Positions 1 to 8,568 of a DNA stretch of 64,000 bases are shown here, piece after piece. The stretch covers positions 1 through 64,000 of the forward strand of contig NZ_QKWN01000001.1 of assembly GCF_007279655.1 (NCBI RefSeq), written 5' to 3'. How positions within the stretch are numbered: position 1 is the stretch's first letter; each line of letters begins with the position of its first letter. The notes under the pieces are model-generated. The model made no database searches, had not been told where the DNA came from, and was given only the letters and a program-made list of their open reading frames with translations. This DNA comes from Robertkochia solimangrovi (GTDB taxonomy: Bacteria > Bacteroidota > Bacteroidia > Flavobacteriales > Flavobacteriaceae). The translations under genes and the position numbers were made by a program.

Positions 1-7
1 TTAACTC

Positions 8-115
8 TTAATTCTTAATTCTCAATTTTCAATTCCTCTTACTTACGCTGTTACATGTTACCTTGTGAAGCAGTATGCAATAAGCGGTATTCTTTATTAA
101 TTCTTAATTCCCAAT
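8..115. repeat. 19-bp AT-rich direct repeat pair
   Basis: The sequence TTAATTCTTAATTCYCAAT occurs at 8-26 and again at 97-115 with one difference (T or C at the Y). The copies are 70 bp apart and sit in the AT-rich stretch before the first gene. They resemble simple intergenic filler, and I see no target duplications or coding content. Confidence 0.5.
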
Positions 116-173
116 GATTTTACACTTTACAAAATATCTTTTACCTTCATCATGAAATAGAAAAACTGAAACC

Positions 174-551
174 ATGACGAAGATCATCATGAAAGCTGAT
201 TGTGGGAACTCACCGAAGATGCAATTTCTGAAAGATTTCAATATCGCCTTTGCCAAAGGAGATATCGACTATCTGATAAATGCAGTTACTGAAGATTTCG
301 TTTGGAATATTGTTGGCAGTACTACCCTTTCAGGCAAAGAAGCATTTTTACAGGAATTACAGCAGATGAACAAACTGATAGTGAAAGAATTGGCGATCGA
401 CAAGGTATTATCTCACGGTCGTGAGGGCGCTGCCAGCGGCTCCCTCACAATGGAAGATGGAAAAACCTTTGCTTTTTCCGATCATTATGAGTTCAAAGGA
501 GCGAAGGGTACAAAGATCAAGGCAATGACCTCCTATGTGATTAGTATTTAA
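174..551 (+). CDS. SnoaL-like / NTF2-fold protein
   Basis: This is a 125-residue cytoplasmic protein with the layout of a SnoaL/NTF2-like alpha+beta barrel. After a short N-terminal tail it has a helical segment (FNIAFAKGDIDYLINAV, about residues 23-39), then a strand with a Trp (DFVWNIVG), a GKEAFLQELQQM helix, and C-terminal strands ending at the stop. The family includes small-molecule isomerases and stress proteins, and many members have no known reaction; nothing here picks a substrate. ATG 174 is used, but the in-frame ATG at 189 would remove only five residues and is an equal candidate. It is tail-to-tail with the next gene, 19 bp away. Confidence 0.75.
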   Translation: MTKIIMKADCGNSPKMQFLKDFNIAFAKGDIDYLINAVTEDFVWNIVGSTTLSGKEAFLQELQQMNKLIVKELAIDKVLSHGREGAASGSLTMEDGKTFAFSDHYEFKGAKGTKIKAMTSYVISI

Positions 552-570
552 ACTTTATTCTTTACTATCA

Positions 571-1164
571 TTATTGTAAACCTTCCGAATATCGCTCCAG
601 ATATAACCTGAGTTTTTGTCCTTTATTATTCTCCTCTTCGAATTCGGCTAGCAATTCACTGTCATCAGCAATAAGATCTCGTAACCATTCTTTGGTTAGC
701 TCCACGGCTTTCTTATTACGCAGATCAATGACCATCTCGCGTCGGTAATTAGATCTGGAATTGTTTACTTTCATTACATAAGCATATTCAACATAACAAA
801 AGTCCCCCATAAATTGAGGCTGGTAATATCTTACATTTGGATTCATCACATCAGCCCAAGGATTGATATAAACCTCCTTTCCATTGGAGAATCCAAAAAT
901 GGAACCTACTTCCTTACCTTCTTTATTCTTTACCTTTAAGTAGGCAACCGGAATACTTCCTCCCAATGCAAACATCCCATACCCTACCTTCTTATGCTTA
1001 ATTTCATAATCCAGAGGTAACGAAGGTTCATTATTCAGGAATTCCTCATAGGTTTTGTAAATTCCCTTTTTATATGTTTCTGTCATTGAAATGGTGGCCT
1101 GTGCAACGCATAGATTCACTATGGTTACTAAAAGGAATAACGAAAATAATATTCTCCTATACAT
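571..1164 (-). CDS. secreted protein of unknown function
   Basis: I do not recognise this 197-residue protein. It starts with a clear signal peptide (residues 1 to about 22, with a hydrophobic core and a VAQA-type cleavage site), so the product is probably periplasmic or exported. The mature part is soluble and mixed in charge, with an aromatic central section (NVRYYQPQFMGDFCYVEY) and a charged Glu/Lys-rich C-terminal helix. No lipobox, membrane segment or catalytic signature is visible. A well-formed Bacteroidota promoter lies just upstream, about 25 nt before the ATG, which supports this start and an independent transcript. Confidence 0.7.
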   Translation of the reverse strand: MYRRILFSLFLLVTIVNLCVAQATISMTETYKKGIYKTYEEFLNNEPSLPLDYEIKHKKVGYGMFALGGSIPVAYLKVKNKEGKEVGSIFGFSNGKEVYINPWADVMNPNVRYYQPQFMGDFCYVEYAYVMKVNNSRSNYRREMVIDLRNKKAVELTKEWLRDLIADDSELLAEFEEENNKGQKLRLYLERYSEGLQ

Positions 1165-1195
1165 CTGTTTTTTTAATTTAACATTACTTTACCTA

Positions 1196-1227
1196 CAAAT
1201 ATATAAGATACCGTTAGTTCTCACAAA
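1196..1227 (-). promoter_or_regulatory. Bacteroidota sigma-A type promoter
   Basis: Read on the minus strand, TTTG (1227-1224) is followed by 20 bp and then TATATTTG (1203-1196). This matches the Bacteroidota consensus TTTG, about 19-20 bp, TAnnTTTG at every fixed position. Transcription would start near 1189 and give an untranslated leader of about 25 nt for the secreted protein starting at 1164. Confidence 0.75.
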
Positions 1228-1296
1228 TCACGATGCTAAACTTACCATCAATCAATCTTTGGATGTTTGTACATTTAATGCTACATAAATTATCGG

Positions 1297-1917
1297 TCAC
1301 TCTGTAAACAGAATTTCAATCAGGAAATAATGAGGAATATCGAATTCCTGAAAGATCTTTTCAGGATCGACACCGGAGCCGGTTACATCACACCAGGAAC
1401 CGGAGCCATCTTCGTTGCGCTTTGGGGTTATAAACGAGAATAAACAGATCGAATCAGAATCTGAAGAAAGTACTTTATCAGCATTGGTATAACTCTGAAA
1501 AGCCAGATCTCCTTTAGTATTATCAATAGATACCACGGTCTTCTTTGAACCAAAGCCCTCGCCCCTGATCCACAATTTCAGCTCATCATCAGAGATCTTT
1601 GAAAGTAATTTAAAGGCTAAAGTGTCAGTACTGACTCTGAAATATTCAGATTCGCTCCCATCGAACAACATTCGTGGCGCTTGCGGCACACCTGATCTGA
1701 ATTCCTTAAGAACTACCCTATACTGCTTGTTTTTTATCCCGTCTCCGGTGAAAAATAGCGTATTATAATTGATGTCCTCAAATTCAAAATAGGTTCTGAG
1801 TTCTTCACTAAACCCTGATCCCCCCAGGGAAACCCTGATCGCTCCCTGTGCCTGGCTCTTCCAACCATTAAGCAGTAAAGTTAAAATCAGTACGACGTAA
1901 ATTTTAAAATGTTGCAT
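1297..1917 (-). CDS. secreted protein of unknown function
   Basis: This 206-residue protein has a signal peptide (residues 1 to about 24, ending SQAQ) and no lipobox. The mature region opens with a Gly/Ser-rich strand (RVSLGGSGFSEEL) and alternates beta-strand-like segments, including a KLWIRGEGFGSKK strand and a single Cys in both SICLF and SWCDV. I cannot assign a family. It is co-directional with the secreted protein at 571-1164 but has a 132-bp gap and that gene has its own promoter, so the two are probably separate transcripts. It is divergent from the histidine kinase at 2042. Confidence 0.65.
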   Translation of the reverse strand: MQHFKIYVVLILTLLLNGWKSQAQGAIRVSLGGSGFSEELRTYFEFEDINYNTLFFTGDGIKNKQYRVVLKEFRSGVPQAPRMLFDGSESEYFRVSTDTLAFKLLSKISDDELKLWIRGEGFGSKKTVVSIDNTKGDLAFQSYTNADKVLSSDSDSICLFSFITPKRNEDGSGSWCDVTGSGVDPEKIFQEFDIPHYFLIEILFTE

Positions 1918-2041
1918 AGTCTTTATTTTTATACCACTAAACTATAGCTCCTTAATCGCAAAATAGGTTAGCGGAGCGTTATGCTATGTTATCGTATGTT
2001 AACAGGTATCAAATTTAATTTCAGAAAGTTATTTTTGGAAT

Positions 2042-3511
2042 ATGAATAAGAAAGTCAGATTCCTGTTGGTATTATCGGTAGTGACCATAATTTCTGTGCT
2101 GGTACTGCAATTCCTCTGGGTGGGTAAGTATTACCGGAATGTTCGCTATAACTATGAAAGGGATATCAATCTGGCATTTGAAGATGCCCTGCGAAAGGAT
2201 TTTCAGCTCCGTTGTGATACGATAGAAAAACTGCTCATCCGGGAATTTCTAAATCCGGAAGAATACAGCATCGCCTCCGCATTCGATCAGAAATTGGACA
2301 AATGGAAGTACAGCATCATTAACAGACATGATTCACTGGATAAAATTACCTTTACTCCGGCTGAAGGCGAATTCAAAGAACTCACCCCTGAAAGAGTAGC
2401 CGCCATTTATGCCCAAGAGGTGAGAGAAGACGACCTGGAACATCATTTTGTTTATTACAGAACACAGAATCTCGGCAAATACCTGAGTGAAAAGATCGTA
2501 GAATTCCAATTCGATACCCTCTCTTTTCGCCCCATATTTGATGCATACTTACAAAGAAGGGCTATTCATTCCCAGTATCAACTCCAATATCAGCAACAAT
2601 CTAATCTTTATTACGATCACCAAACCGATCGGGAGGTTATCGACACCCGAACACTCCCTACTCATAAATGGTATACTCCTGAGGAAGGTTATGTACATGC
2701 TTCATTCACAGACCTGCATTTCGATATTTTCTCAAAGATATCCAGGGAAATATTGAGTAGTCTCCTACTTATCATGGTCACGGCTATTTGCATAGTATTG
2801 CTCTTTAAAGCCTTACTGAATGAAAAGAAAATGGCAAAAATAAAGGATGATTTCATCAGTAATATCAGTCATGAACTAAAGACACCGGTGGCCGTGATCG
2901 CTGCCTCTCTGGAAACTGTGACCGATAAACAAATTACGCTGGAACCGGAAAAAAAGGCGCGGTTCTTAGAGCATGCCAGGTCAGAGGTACAGCATCTGAA
3001 TAGTCTGGTTGAGGAATTACTGCAGCTCTCCCTGTATGAGAATAAAACCCTTCCGGTAAATCCGGAGAACTTCGATTATAGCTTTGAGATCGAAAAGATC
3101 ATAAGTGCATTTCAGACCACCCAGGCTGAAAATTTTAAAACAAGCATCACACATACTTCAGCTGATCCCTTTCTGTACACCGACCTGAAGCATTTCAGGA
3201 TCATCGTGGGCAATGTTCTGGAAAATGCTATCAAATACAGGAAGCAGACGGCCCACATTCATATAATCTCTAAAAAAAGTCCGGATGAACTTCAAATAGA
3301 AATTTTGGATGATGGAGCAGGAATAACTAAAGACGACCTTCCAAGAGTATTAGACAGGTTTTACCGTGCTCCCGGGAAAGCTCATCAAGTCAAAGGACAA
3401 GGTCTCGGACTTTACATCGTGAAAAACCTCATCGAATTGAACAAGGGAAGTATTCAGATCGAAAGTAAAAGGAATGAATTCACCAAAGTAATACTGGCAT
3501 GGAAACTATGA
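2042..3511 (+). CDS. RprX-like sensor histidine kinase
   Basis: This inner-membrane sensor kinase has 489 residues. TM1 is at about residues 7-27, a periplasmic sensor region spans about 28-237, and TM2 is at about 238-257. A HisKA domain follows with the H-box SNISHELKTP (phospho-acceptor His277), then a HATPase domain with an N-box (NVLENAIKY), G1 (DDGAGI) and G2 (GQGLGLYI). No PAS or HAMP domain is obvious. The layout and the pairing with an OmpR-type regulator resemble RprX/RprY of Bacteroides. It overlaps the regulator gene by 13 bp, so the two are translationally coupled. TATTTTTG at 2030-2037 looks like a -7 box but is too near the ATG for a normal leader. Confidence 0.9.
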   Translation: MNKKVRFLLVLSVVTIISVLVLQFLWVGKYYRNVRYNYERDINLAFEDALRKDFQLRCDTIEKLLIREFLNPEEYSIASAFDQKLDKWKYSIINRHDSLDKITFTPAEGEFKELTPERVAAIYAQEVREDDLEHHFVYYRTQNLGKYLSEKIVEFQFDTLSFRPIFDAYLQRRAIHSQYQLQYQQQSNLYYDHQTDREVIDTRTLPTHKWYTPEEGYVHASFTDLHFDIFSKISREILSSLLLIMVTAICIVLLFKALLNEKKMAKIKDDFISNISHELKTPVAVIAASLETVTDKQITLEPEKKARFLEHARSEVQHLNSLVEELLQLSLYENKTLPVNPENFDYSFEIEKIISAFQTTQAENFKTSITHTSADPFLYTDLKHFRIIVGNVLENAIKYRKQTAHIHIISKKSPDELQIEILDDGAGITKDDLPRVLDRFYRAPGKAHQVKGQGLGLYIVKNLIELNKGSIQIESKRNEFTKVILAWKL

Positions 3512-4194
3512 CCAATAATGAAAACTATATTCTTTTCTTAGAAGACGAACTCAATCTGGCTGAGATCGTTCGTGAAAACCTTACCGCCAGAGGCTTCTCT
3601 ATTTCACACGTAGCTACCATACAGGAAGCTAATGATAAGATCGCTTTTGGTAAACCGGCACTCATCATCGCTGATGTCATGCTCCCGGATGGAGATGGCT
3701 TTGATTTCATAAAACGTTTACGTCGAACCGATAGCCAGACACCGGTAATTTTCCTTACCGCCCGATCTCAACCCAAAGATGTTGTCAAGGGTTTTGAAAC
3801 CGGAGGAAATGACTATCTGAAAAAACCCTTCAGCATCGCCGAACTTGAAGTGCGTATCAAAGCCTTACTTCAGCGGATATCATCAAGTGTACCATCACCT
3901 ATTGAATTTAACTTTGGTAAGTATCAGTTTAAATACCCTTTGGGAACCTTGATCCATGGAGCTTATGAAATACAGCTCACTTCCCGGGAGGCCGATCTGC
4001 TTCATTTACTGGCCAGAAACCGCAATTCCTTTGTCAGCAGAGAAGAAATACTTATCAATTTCTGGGGCGAATCCGATTATTTTTCGGGACGCAGTCTGGA
4101 TGTATTTATCTCCAAATTGCGTAAATATCTGAAAAATGATCCTTCGATCGCTATTAATAATGTGAGGGGATTTGGATATAAATTTGTATACTGA
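3499..4194 (+). CDS. OmpR/RprY-family response regulator
   Basis: This DNA-binding response regulator (231 residues) is the partner of the kinase it overlaps by 13 bp. The receiver domain (residues about 9-125) has the acidic pair in FLEDE, phospho-acceptor Asp59 in IADVMLPDGDG, the Thr in FLTARS and the Lys in DYLKKPF. The C-terminal winged helix (about 135-231) contains LTSREADLLHLLARN and ends with the typical NVRGFGYKFVY wing. ATG 3499 lies inside the kinase gene; a second in-frame ATG three codons downstream is possible. Targets cannot be read from the sequence. Confidence 0.92.
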   Translation: METMTNNENYILFLEDELNLAEIVRENLTARGFSISHVATIQEANDKIAFGKPALIIADVMLPDGDGFDFIKRLRRTDSQTPVIFLTARSQPKDVVKGFETGGNDYLKKPFSIAELEVRIKALLQRISSSVPSPIEFNFGKYQFKYPLGTLIHGAYEIQLTSREADLLHLLARNRNSFVSREEILINFWGESDYFSGRSLDVFISKLRKYLKNDPSIAINNVRGFGYKFVY

Positions 4195-4215
4195 CCCAAA
4201 AATAATTTTAAGGAT

Positions 4216-4473
4216 ATGAATTTAAGGTTTAACCCCCTCGGTTTATATGCCATGGCTATACTCTTTATACTTGTATTTTTCTTTCTGGATAACGATCCTG
4301 AAATCGGAAAACTGGTGACTGCTGCCGATGTTACAAGACCGGCAACCGGATTTAGTATCTTCTTTTTAACCGGAATTTTAGCCTATGCTTCTCTTATTTT
4401 TGGTATTTCCCTGGCAGGAGTGCAAACTTTTCTTCTAATAAGGCGACTTTTCAGAAAGAATTTACCCCGTTGA
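4216..4473 (+). CDS. small two-helix membrane protein
   Basis: This 85-residue protein has two hydrophobic helices, about residues 8-24 (GLYAMAILFILVFFFL) and about 48-74, with a basic C-terminus (RRLFRKNLPR). It is probably an inner-membrane protein with both ends cytoplasmic. It follows the response regulator by 21 bp on the same strand, so it may be the last gene of that operon. No family is recognised. The hydrophobic pattern and spacing favour a real gene. Confidence 0.6.
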   Translation: MNLRFNPLGLYAMAILFILVFFFLDNDPEIGKLVTAADVTRPATGFSIFFLTGILAYASLIFGISLAGVQTFLLIRRLFRKNLPR

Positions 4474-4581
4474 ATGCTCCCCGAATATGCCCTGGCTAAT
4501 CCTTCATTAAAAAATTAATTTGATTAGCTTTATAGTATACGGTTCATCTTCCCCTCATGTTTCCGGTAATCGAACATTAAA

Positions 4582-5718
4582 ATGTCTATTATGAAAAAAT
4601 CAAGCAGAAGATCATTCGTTAAAAAAATTGGACTCGGTTTAGGGGCAACCACATTACTACCCACTTTATCTTCTTTTGAAGCTTATACAACAAACCTGAA
4701 CCTTCCTTCCGATAAAAAACTCAATATCGCCCTCTGCGGCCTGGGACGATATGCCAGTCTGCTGGCTGAATCTTTTAAGGACACTAAATATTGTCACCTC
4801 GCCGGCATCATAACGGGAACACCCTCAAAAGCGGTTAGCTGGCAGCAGAAATACAATATTCCGAAGGAGAACATCTACAGTTATGAAAACTATGATGATT
4901 TAGTCAACAACAAGAACATCGATCTGGTCTATGTGGTCCTGCCCAACGGTATGCATAAGGAATATACCATTCGCGCCGCACAGGCCGGTAAACATGTCAT
5001 CGTGGAAAAGCCCATGGCGAATACCGCTGCAGACTGCCTCGAAATGATCAAAGCCTGTAATAAGGCCGGGGTTCAATTAGCAGTTGGGTACCGACTGCAC
5101 TATGAACCCAATCATCAGGAACTCATGCGACTCGGGCAACAGAACATATTCGGACAAGTCAACCTCATCGAATGTTCTTTGGGTTATGACATCAGGGATA
5201 TTTCTTTAAGTGACTGGCATCTGAACAAGGAACTTTCCGGAGGAGGTGCATTGATGAACCTGGGCATCTATTGTGTACAAAGCAATCGGTATGTACTCGG
5301 AGAAGAGCCTGTTTCGGTCACCGCGCAATTTGCGCCCAAGACCAGACCTGATATTTTCAAGGAAGTGGAAGAGAATATAAGCTGGCAACTTAATTTTCCC
5401 TCCGGAGCCCTTTGCACTTCCAACACCACCTCGATTTGTGGCGTTGATCGCTTTTTCGCATCGGCAGATAAAGGTTATTTCGAATTGAGTCCGGCCGTAA
5501 GTTACGGACCCTTTCGCGGAAGATCCAGTGAGAAGGAATTCGATTTTCCCGTGATCAATCAACAGGCGGCACAAATGGACGGAATGGCAAAGGTTATCCT
5601 GGCCGGAAATGATCTACCCGATCATATCACAGGAATAGAAGGCTGGAAAGACCTGAAAGTACTGGAAGCGATCTACCAGGCTGCCGAAACCGGCAAGAGA
5701 ATTAAGATCGAATCCTAA
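4582..5718 (+). CDS. Tat-exported Gfo/Idh/MocA oxidoreductase
   Basis: This 378-residue NAD(P)-dependent oxidoreductase is of the Gfo/Idh/MocA family. The N-terminus carries a twin-arginine signal (SRRSFVKK, residues 8-15, then a Gly/Leu-rich core), so it is folded with cofactor and exported to the periplasm, as glucose-fructose oxidoreductases are. The Rossmann motif CGLGRYAS (about 52-59) follows. The family's EKPMA motif, with the conserved Lys, is at 142-146, and GYRLHYEP (169-176) is typical of GFOR-like members. The C-terminal alpha+beta domain is complete. Sugar or sugar-alcohol oxidation is expected from the family; the substrate is unknown. ATG 4591, three codons in, is an alternative start that keeps the Tat signal. 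Confidence 0.88.
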   Translation: MSIMKKSSRRSFVKKIGLGLGATTLLPTLSSFEAYTTNLNLPSDKKLNIALCGLGRYASLLAESFKDTKYCHLAGIITGTPSKAVSWQQKYNIPKENIYSYENYDDLVNNKNIDLVYVVLPNGMHKEYTIRAAQAGKHVIVEKPMANTAADCLEMIKACNKAGVQLAVGYRLHYEPNHQELMRLGQQNIFGQVNLIECSLGYDIRDISLSDWHLNKELSGGGALMNLGIYCVQSNRYVLGEEPVSVTAQFAPKTRPDIFKEVEENISWQLNFPSGALCTSNTTSICGVDRFFASADKGYFELSPAVSYGPFRGRSSEKEFDFPVINQQAAQMDGMAKVILAGNDLPDHITGIEGWKDLKVLEAIYQAAETGKRIKIES

Positions 5719-5849
5719 GCGCAGAAATTCCGCTTTTCAAACTCAGATAAATAAACTATATTTAATAGTACCCACTGCTTATCTATACTTCACAAGCACT
5801 ATACTGCTATGCCGGTAGTATAACCACTAACTAATGACCAACAGCCATT

Positions 5850-6320
5850 ATGAAAAATTCACGCTTGCTGACCCTTATCACACTGCTCACCCTATTCGCT
5901 TGTAAAGAAGCACCCAAAACAACAGATACCAGTCTTGAAAAGGAGAAGATAAAAAAACTATTCCTGACCTGGGTAAAGGAAAGCACCGAAAGTAGAGACC
6001 CGAATGTTTACTTCTCCTATGTCACCGATGATTATATCTATTCTGCACCTGGTACAGAACCTATGAATGATATAGAAGCAATGCGTCCGGAAGTAGCCGA
6101 TTTTCTCCAGAATAACGATATCACAATGGAAGACTGGAAATCGGAAGAGGTTATCATCGAAGGTAACCTGGCCATTCACAGACATCAGGGAACCCTGGTG
6201 CTGAAACCTGTCAATGATACCGTTGTTATTAAAAATTACCTGAAATACACCGACATACTGAAAAAGAACGAGGCAGGTGAATGGAAGATCTATCTCCATT
6301 CTGATATGCCCTATAAATAA
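5850..6320 (+). CDS. SnoaL-like lipoprotein
   Basis: This 156-residue lipoprotein has signal residues 1-17 and a lipobox LFAC with Cys18. The mature part looks like an NTF2/SnoaL fold (DUF4440-like): a charged helix (LEKEKIKKLFLTWVKES), the segment SYVTDDYIYSAPG, and strands such as NLAIHRHQGTLVL, then KNYLKYTDILKK and GEWKIYLHSDMPY at the end. Such domains often bind small ligands, and no catalytic residues can be assigned. It stands alone between the oxidoreductase and the DoxX gene. TATATTTA near 5758-5765 is a weak promoter candidate. Confidence 0.75.
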   Translation: MKNSRLLTLITLLTLFACKEAPKTTDTSLEKEKIKKLFLTWVKESTESRDPNVYFSYVTDDYIYSAPGTEPMNDIEAMRPEVADFLQNNDITMEDWKSEEVIIEGNLAIHRHQGTLVLKPVNDTVVIKNYLKYTDILKKNEAGEWKIYLHSDMPYK

Positions 6321-6469
6321 AATTTAAGGCGTTTCCGGAGCCATGGCTCCGCTTATTACCCGGATTAAATGGATTCCCGGTTAGGGTATAAGAAGAAGGT
6401 ACAATTCAGACACCAATATATACAAGACATCCGAAGTTGGATTTTGCATTTTTACGTATCCCTAAAAAA

Positions 6470-6877
6470 ATGAAAATGAAAAAAACAACGTTCTTCTTTT
6501 TGCGTCTACCCATGGCACTTTCACTATTGGGGCACGGACTCATACGCTTACCGAAACTTCAGGGCTTCAGTACCTGGATGGCTGATTTTATGCAAGCCTC
6601 CTATCTTCCTGAATTTTTGATCACAATCTTTAGTTATAGTGTGCCGTTCATAGAACTGATCACCGGATTACTGCTACTTGCAGGCATTTTCACACGGGTT
6701 ACCCTATACCTGTCTTTGACATTAATGGCCTTATTCATCTTTGGAAATACGACCATTGAGAATTGGGAAGCCATCACCTCTGAACTGTTACATGCTGCCT
6801 ATCTGGGCGGATTGCTCATCTGCCTGGAACGTTATAACCTAAAAGATCTGGAACTGTTTAATCTCCGGGAAAAATGA
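6470..6877 (+). CDS. DoxX family membrane protein
   Basis: This is a four-helix inner-membrane protein of the DoxX family, about 136 residues from ATG 6470. Helices lie near LPMALSLLGHGLIRLP, FLITIFSYSVPFIELITGLLLLAG, YLSLTLMALFIFG and LLHAAYLGGLLIC. The open frame reaches back to a TTG at 6437, but the ATG AAA ATG cluster at 6470-6478 precedes a normal Lys-rich N-terminus and is the better start. Some DoxX proteins act in membrane-linked redox or sulfur chemistry; no specific role is visible here. Its stop overlaps the next start (ATGA, 4 bp), so it is coupled to the metallo-hydrolase. Confidence 0.85.
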   Translation: MKMKKTTFFFLRLPMALSLLGHGLIRLPKLQGFSTWMADFMQASYLPEFLITIFSYSVPFIELITGLLLLAGIFTRVTLYLSLTLMALFIFGNTTIENWEAITSELLHAAYLGGLLICLERYNLKDLELFNLREK

Positions 6878-7707
6878 AAAAAACAACCATTTTGATGCTG
6901 TTCTTCGGGATCGTAAATCTATGTTATTCGCAATCCGAAATAAAAGAATATAAGGTGCAGGACAGCCTTTACCTGGTCGGTGACCGGGTTTATTCACTTT
7001 ACTATATCACACCAGACGGTGTAGTGGTGATCGATCCTATCAATGAAAGGATCGCTTCTGAAACCCTGCGATCCATCCGCAGTCATACCGATCTTCCGAT
7101 AACCCATGTGATCTATAGTCACAATCACTGGGATCATAATTCAGGCGGACGTATCTATAAAGAACAGGGTGCCACTTTTCTGGCTCATGAGAAAGCGGCC
7201 GCCAACATGACCCCGAATGAAAATGTGATAGAACCTGACGCTGCCTGGTCCGGAGACAAAACCGTACTGGAAACGGGAGGCAAGGATATCGAGCTCTATT
7301 TTTATGGTCAGAATCATGGGAATGGAATGACGGTATTTCGATTTCCGGAGTATAACGCCGTATTCACCGTAGATCTGGTAGTCCCTGATCGAGTACTGTA
7401 TGCCTACCTGCCGGATGCCAAACCAAAACAATGGTTGGAAGATCTGTATGAGATCGACAAGCTTAAGTTCGACGAACTCTATATGGCCCATGTACGCCCT
7501 ATCGGCGACCGGTCTGATTTAAAATTACAGATTCGCTATTTTGAAGATCTGTATGCTGCAACTGAAAAGGCCATGGCTGATGGGACTCCCTTCTTCGAGA
7601 TCCCGGACAAAGTACGAATGCCGCAGTATGAAAACTTGAAAAACTACGACGAATGGTTACATATGAATGTCTGGAGAATCCTGATGGAAAAGTCTATCGG
7701 GCAGTAA
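6874..7707 (+). CDS. secreted metallo-beta-lactamase-fold hydrolase
   Basis: This 277-residue zinc hydrolase has the MBL fold and a signal peptide (about residues 1-19), so it is periplasmic. The metal-binding motif YSHNHWDH gives His83, His85, Asp87 and His88. Further ligands are probably His148 (GQNHGNG), Asp167 (FTVDLVV) and His206 (MAHVRP). This is the complete set expected for a two-zinc site. The sequence is closer to general MBL-fold esterases and quinoprotein-relay-type enzymes than to a known resistance lactamase, and the substrate is unknown. It is translationally coupled to the DoxX gene upstream. A weak hairpin (TGCCA and TGGCA arms) follows the stop. Confidence 0.87.
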   Translation: MKKTTILMLFFGIVNLCYSQSEIKEYKVQDSLYLVGDRVYSLYYITPDGVVVIDPINERIASETLRSIRSHTDLPITHVIYSHNHWDHNSGGRIYKEQGATFLAHEKAAANMTPNENVIEPDAAWSGDKTVLETGGKDIELYFYGQNHGNGMTVFRFPEYNAVFTVDLVVPDRVLYAYLPDAKPKQWLEDLYEIDKLKFDELYMAHVRPIGDRSDLKLQIRYFEDLYAATEKAMADGTPFFEIPDKVRMPQYENLKNYDEWLHMNVWRILMEKSIGQ

Positions 7708-7766
7708 ATCAAAATATTTCGTAGCTGCCATTCAAAAATTGGCATCTAGATCGTAAGTAACCTGTC

Positions 7767-7988
7767 CTGTTAAAAATTCGGTTCACATCAATACTATTTC
7801 TAACAATACTCAGCGGTTGCAACCCGGATTTTGAACCCGCTACTCCAGGTGCAATAACGGAGATCTACTCTCAAGATTACTATCGATCAGATAAGGGAGG
7901 TATTCCGCACTTCATCAATCTGGATCCCATAGCCAATTCCACTTCTTTCCCCTCTCACAAAATATATACTGACTACAAAAAACCTTGA
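7767..7988 (+). pseudogene. lipoprotein N-terminal remnant without start codon
   Basis: This frame reads a typical Bacteroidota lipoprotein signal (SILFLTILSGCN, lipobox Cys) followed by about 55 residues (NPDFEPATPGAITEIYSQ and onward) before a TGA at 7986-7988. No ATG, GTG or TTG lies between the upstream TAA (7758) and the signal, only CTG 7767. The mature part is far shorter than a normal lipoprotein domain. The best reading is the decayed 5' end of a lipoprotein gene. A short lipoprotein using CTG or a nearby unseen start is the alternative. Confidence 0.35.
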
Positions 7989-8105
7989 TTAATCCCTTTA
8001 TTCAATCTAATTATTTATTAATCCTAAACCCTTAAAAAAGGGATAGTTATACGAATTTTAAACAGGTATATTCATGATTCTGACGTATCTTTATATCCAT
8101 TATTG

Positions 8106-8127
8106 ATTTACCTTTTTTAAGGTAAAT
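8106..8127. promoter_or_regulatory. perfect 9-bp hairpin before orphan ORF
   Basis: ATTTACCTT and AAGGTAAAT form a perfect 9-bp stem with a TTTT loop, 10 bp before the ATG at 8138. No T-run follows on the plus strand, so it does not look like a terminator. It could be an operator or a 5' mRNA structure. Confidence 0.4.
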
Positions 8128-8137
8128 AACTGGTTAA

Positions 8138-8494
8138 ATGAGGTTAAAAATGAAAACTTTAAAGCCTCGACTAATTTTAAACGGCCTACTCATTAAACAG
8201 ATCAGAACTGATACTGATCTTCTTAAAAATGGGCTTTCTTGTAAGCCACAGGACTTTAGTTTTTCTTTTTTCCGTAAATATACAGTAGGCAAAATCAACT
8301 TATATCCTTCTGTTATCTCCAAAGTCCCGACTATTGCTGAAGGGAAGGAACGCGAGGTAAAAAAAATAAACCAACAAAACAAGCATCATCTTTATAATCC
8401 TGGAATTGTAATTACAATCTTGCCACGTTATCTAAAGCACTATCTTCAAAATTTTCGCCCTGGTTACTATAATTTCATGGTAATCTCAAGATAA
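8138..8494 (+). CDS. hypothetical basic protein (doubtful)
   Basis: This is an open frame of 118 codons encoding a Lys/Arg-rich, Ile/Leu-rich polypeptide with no signal, domain or motif that I recognise. A second ATG at 8150 follows an AGG-containing stretch and may be the better start. It lies in an AT-rich region next to a lipoprotein remnant, and a long opposite-strand frame overlaps it, so it may be fortuitous. It is listed because it is the only candidate gene in about 860 bp and a clean hairpin sits just before it. Confidence 0.3.
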   Translation: MRLKMKTLKPRLILNGLLIKQIRTDTDLLKNGLSCKPQDFSFSFFRKYTVGKINLYPSVISKVPTIAEGKEREVKKINQQNKHHLYNPGIVITILPRYLKHYLQNFRPGYYNFMVISR

Positions 8495-8568
8495 TTTAAA
8501 GACCATCAACCGGCTGTTGTAATTTCCTAAAACAGTAAATATGTACAACTCCATAAAATTCAGAAAAG

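Noticed and set aside
3499-3511. Possible frameshift or fusion between kinase and response regulator
   Set aside because: Both proteins are complete; a 13-bp overlap is ordinary translational coupling.
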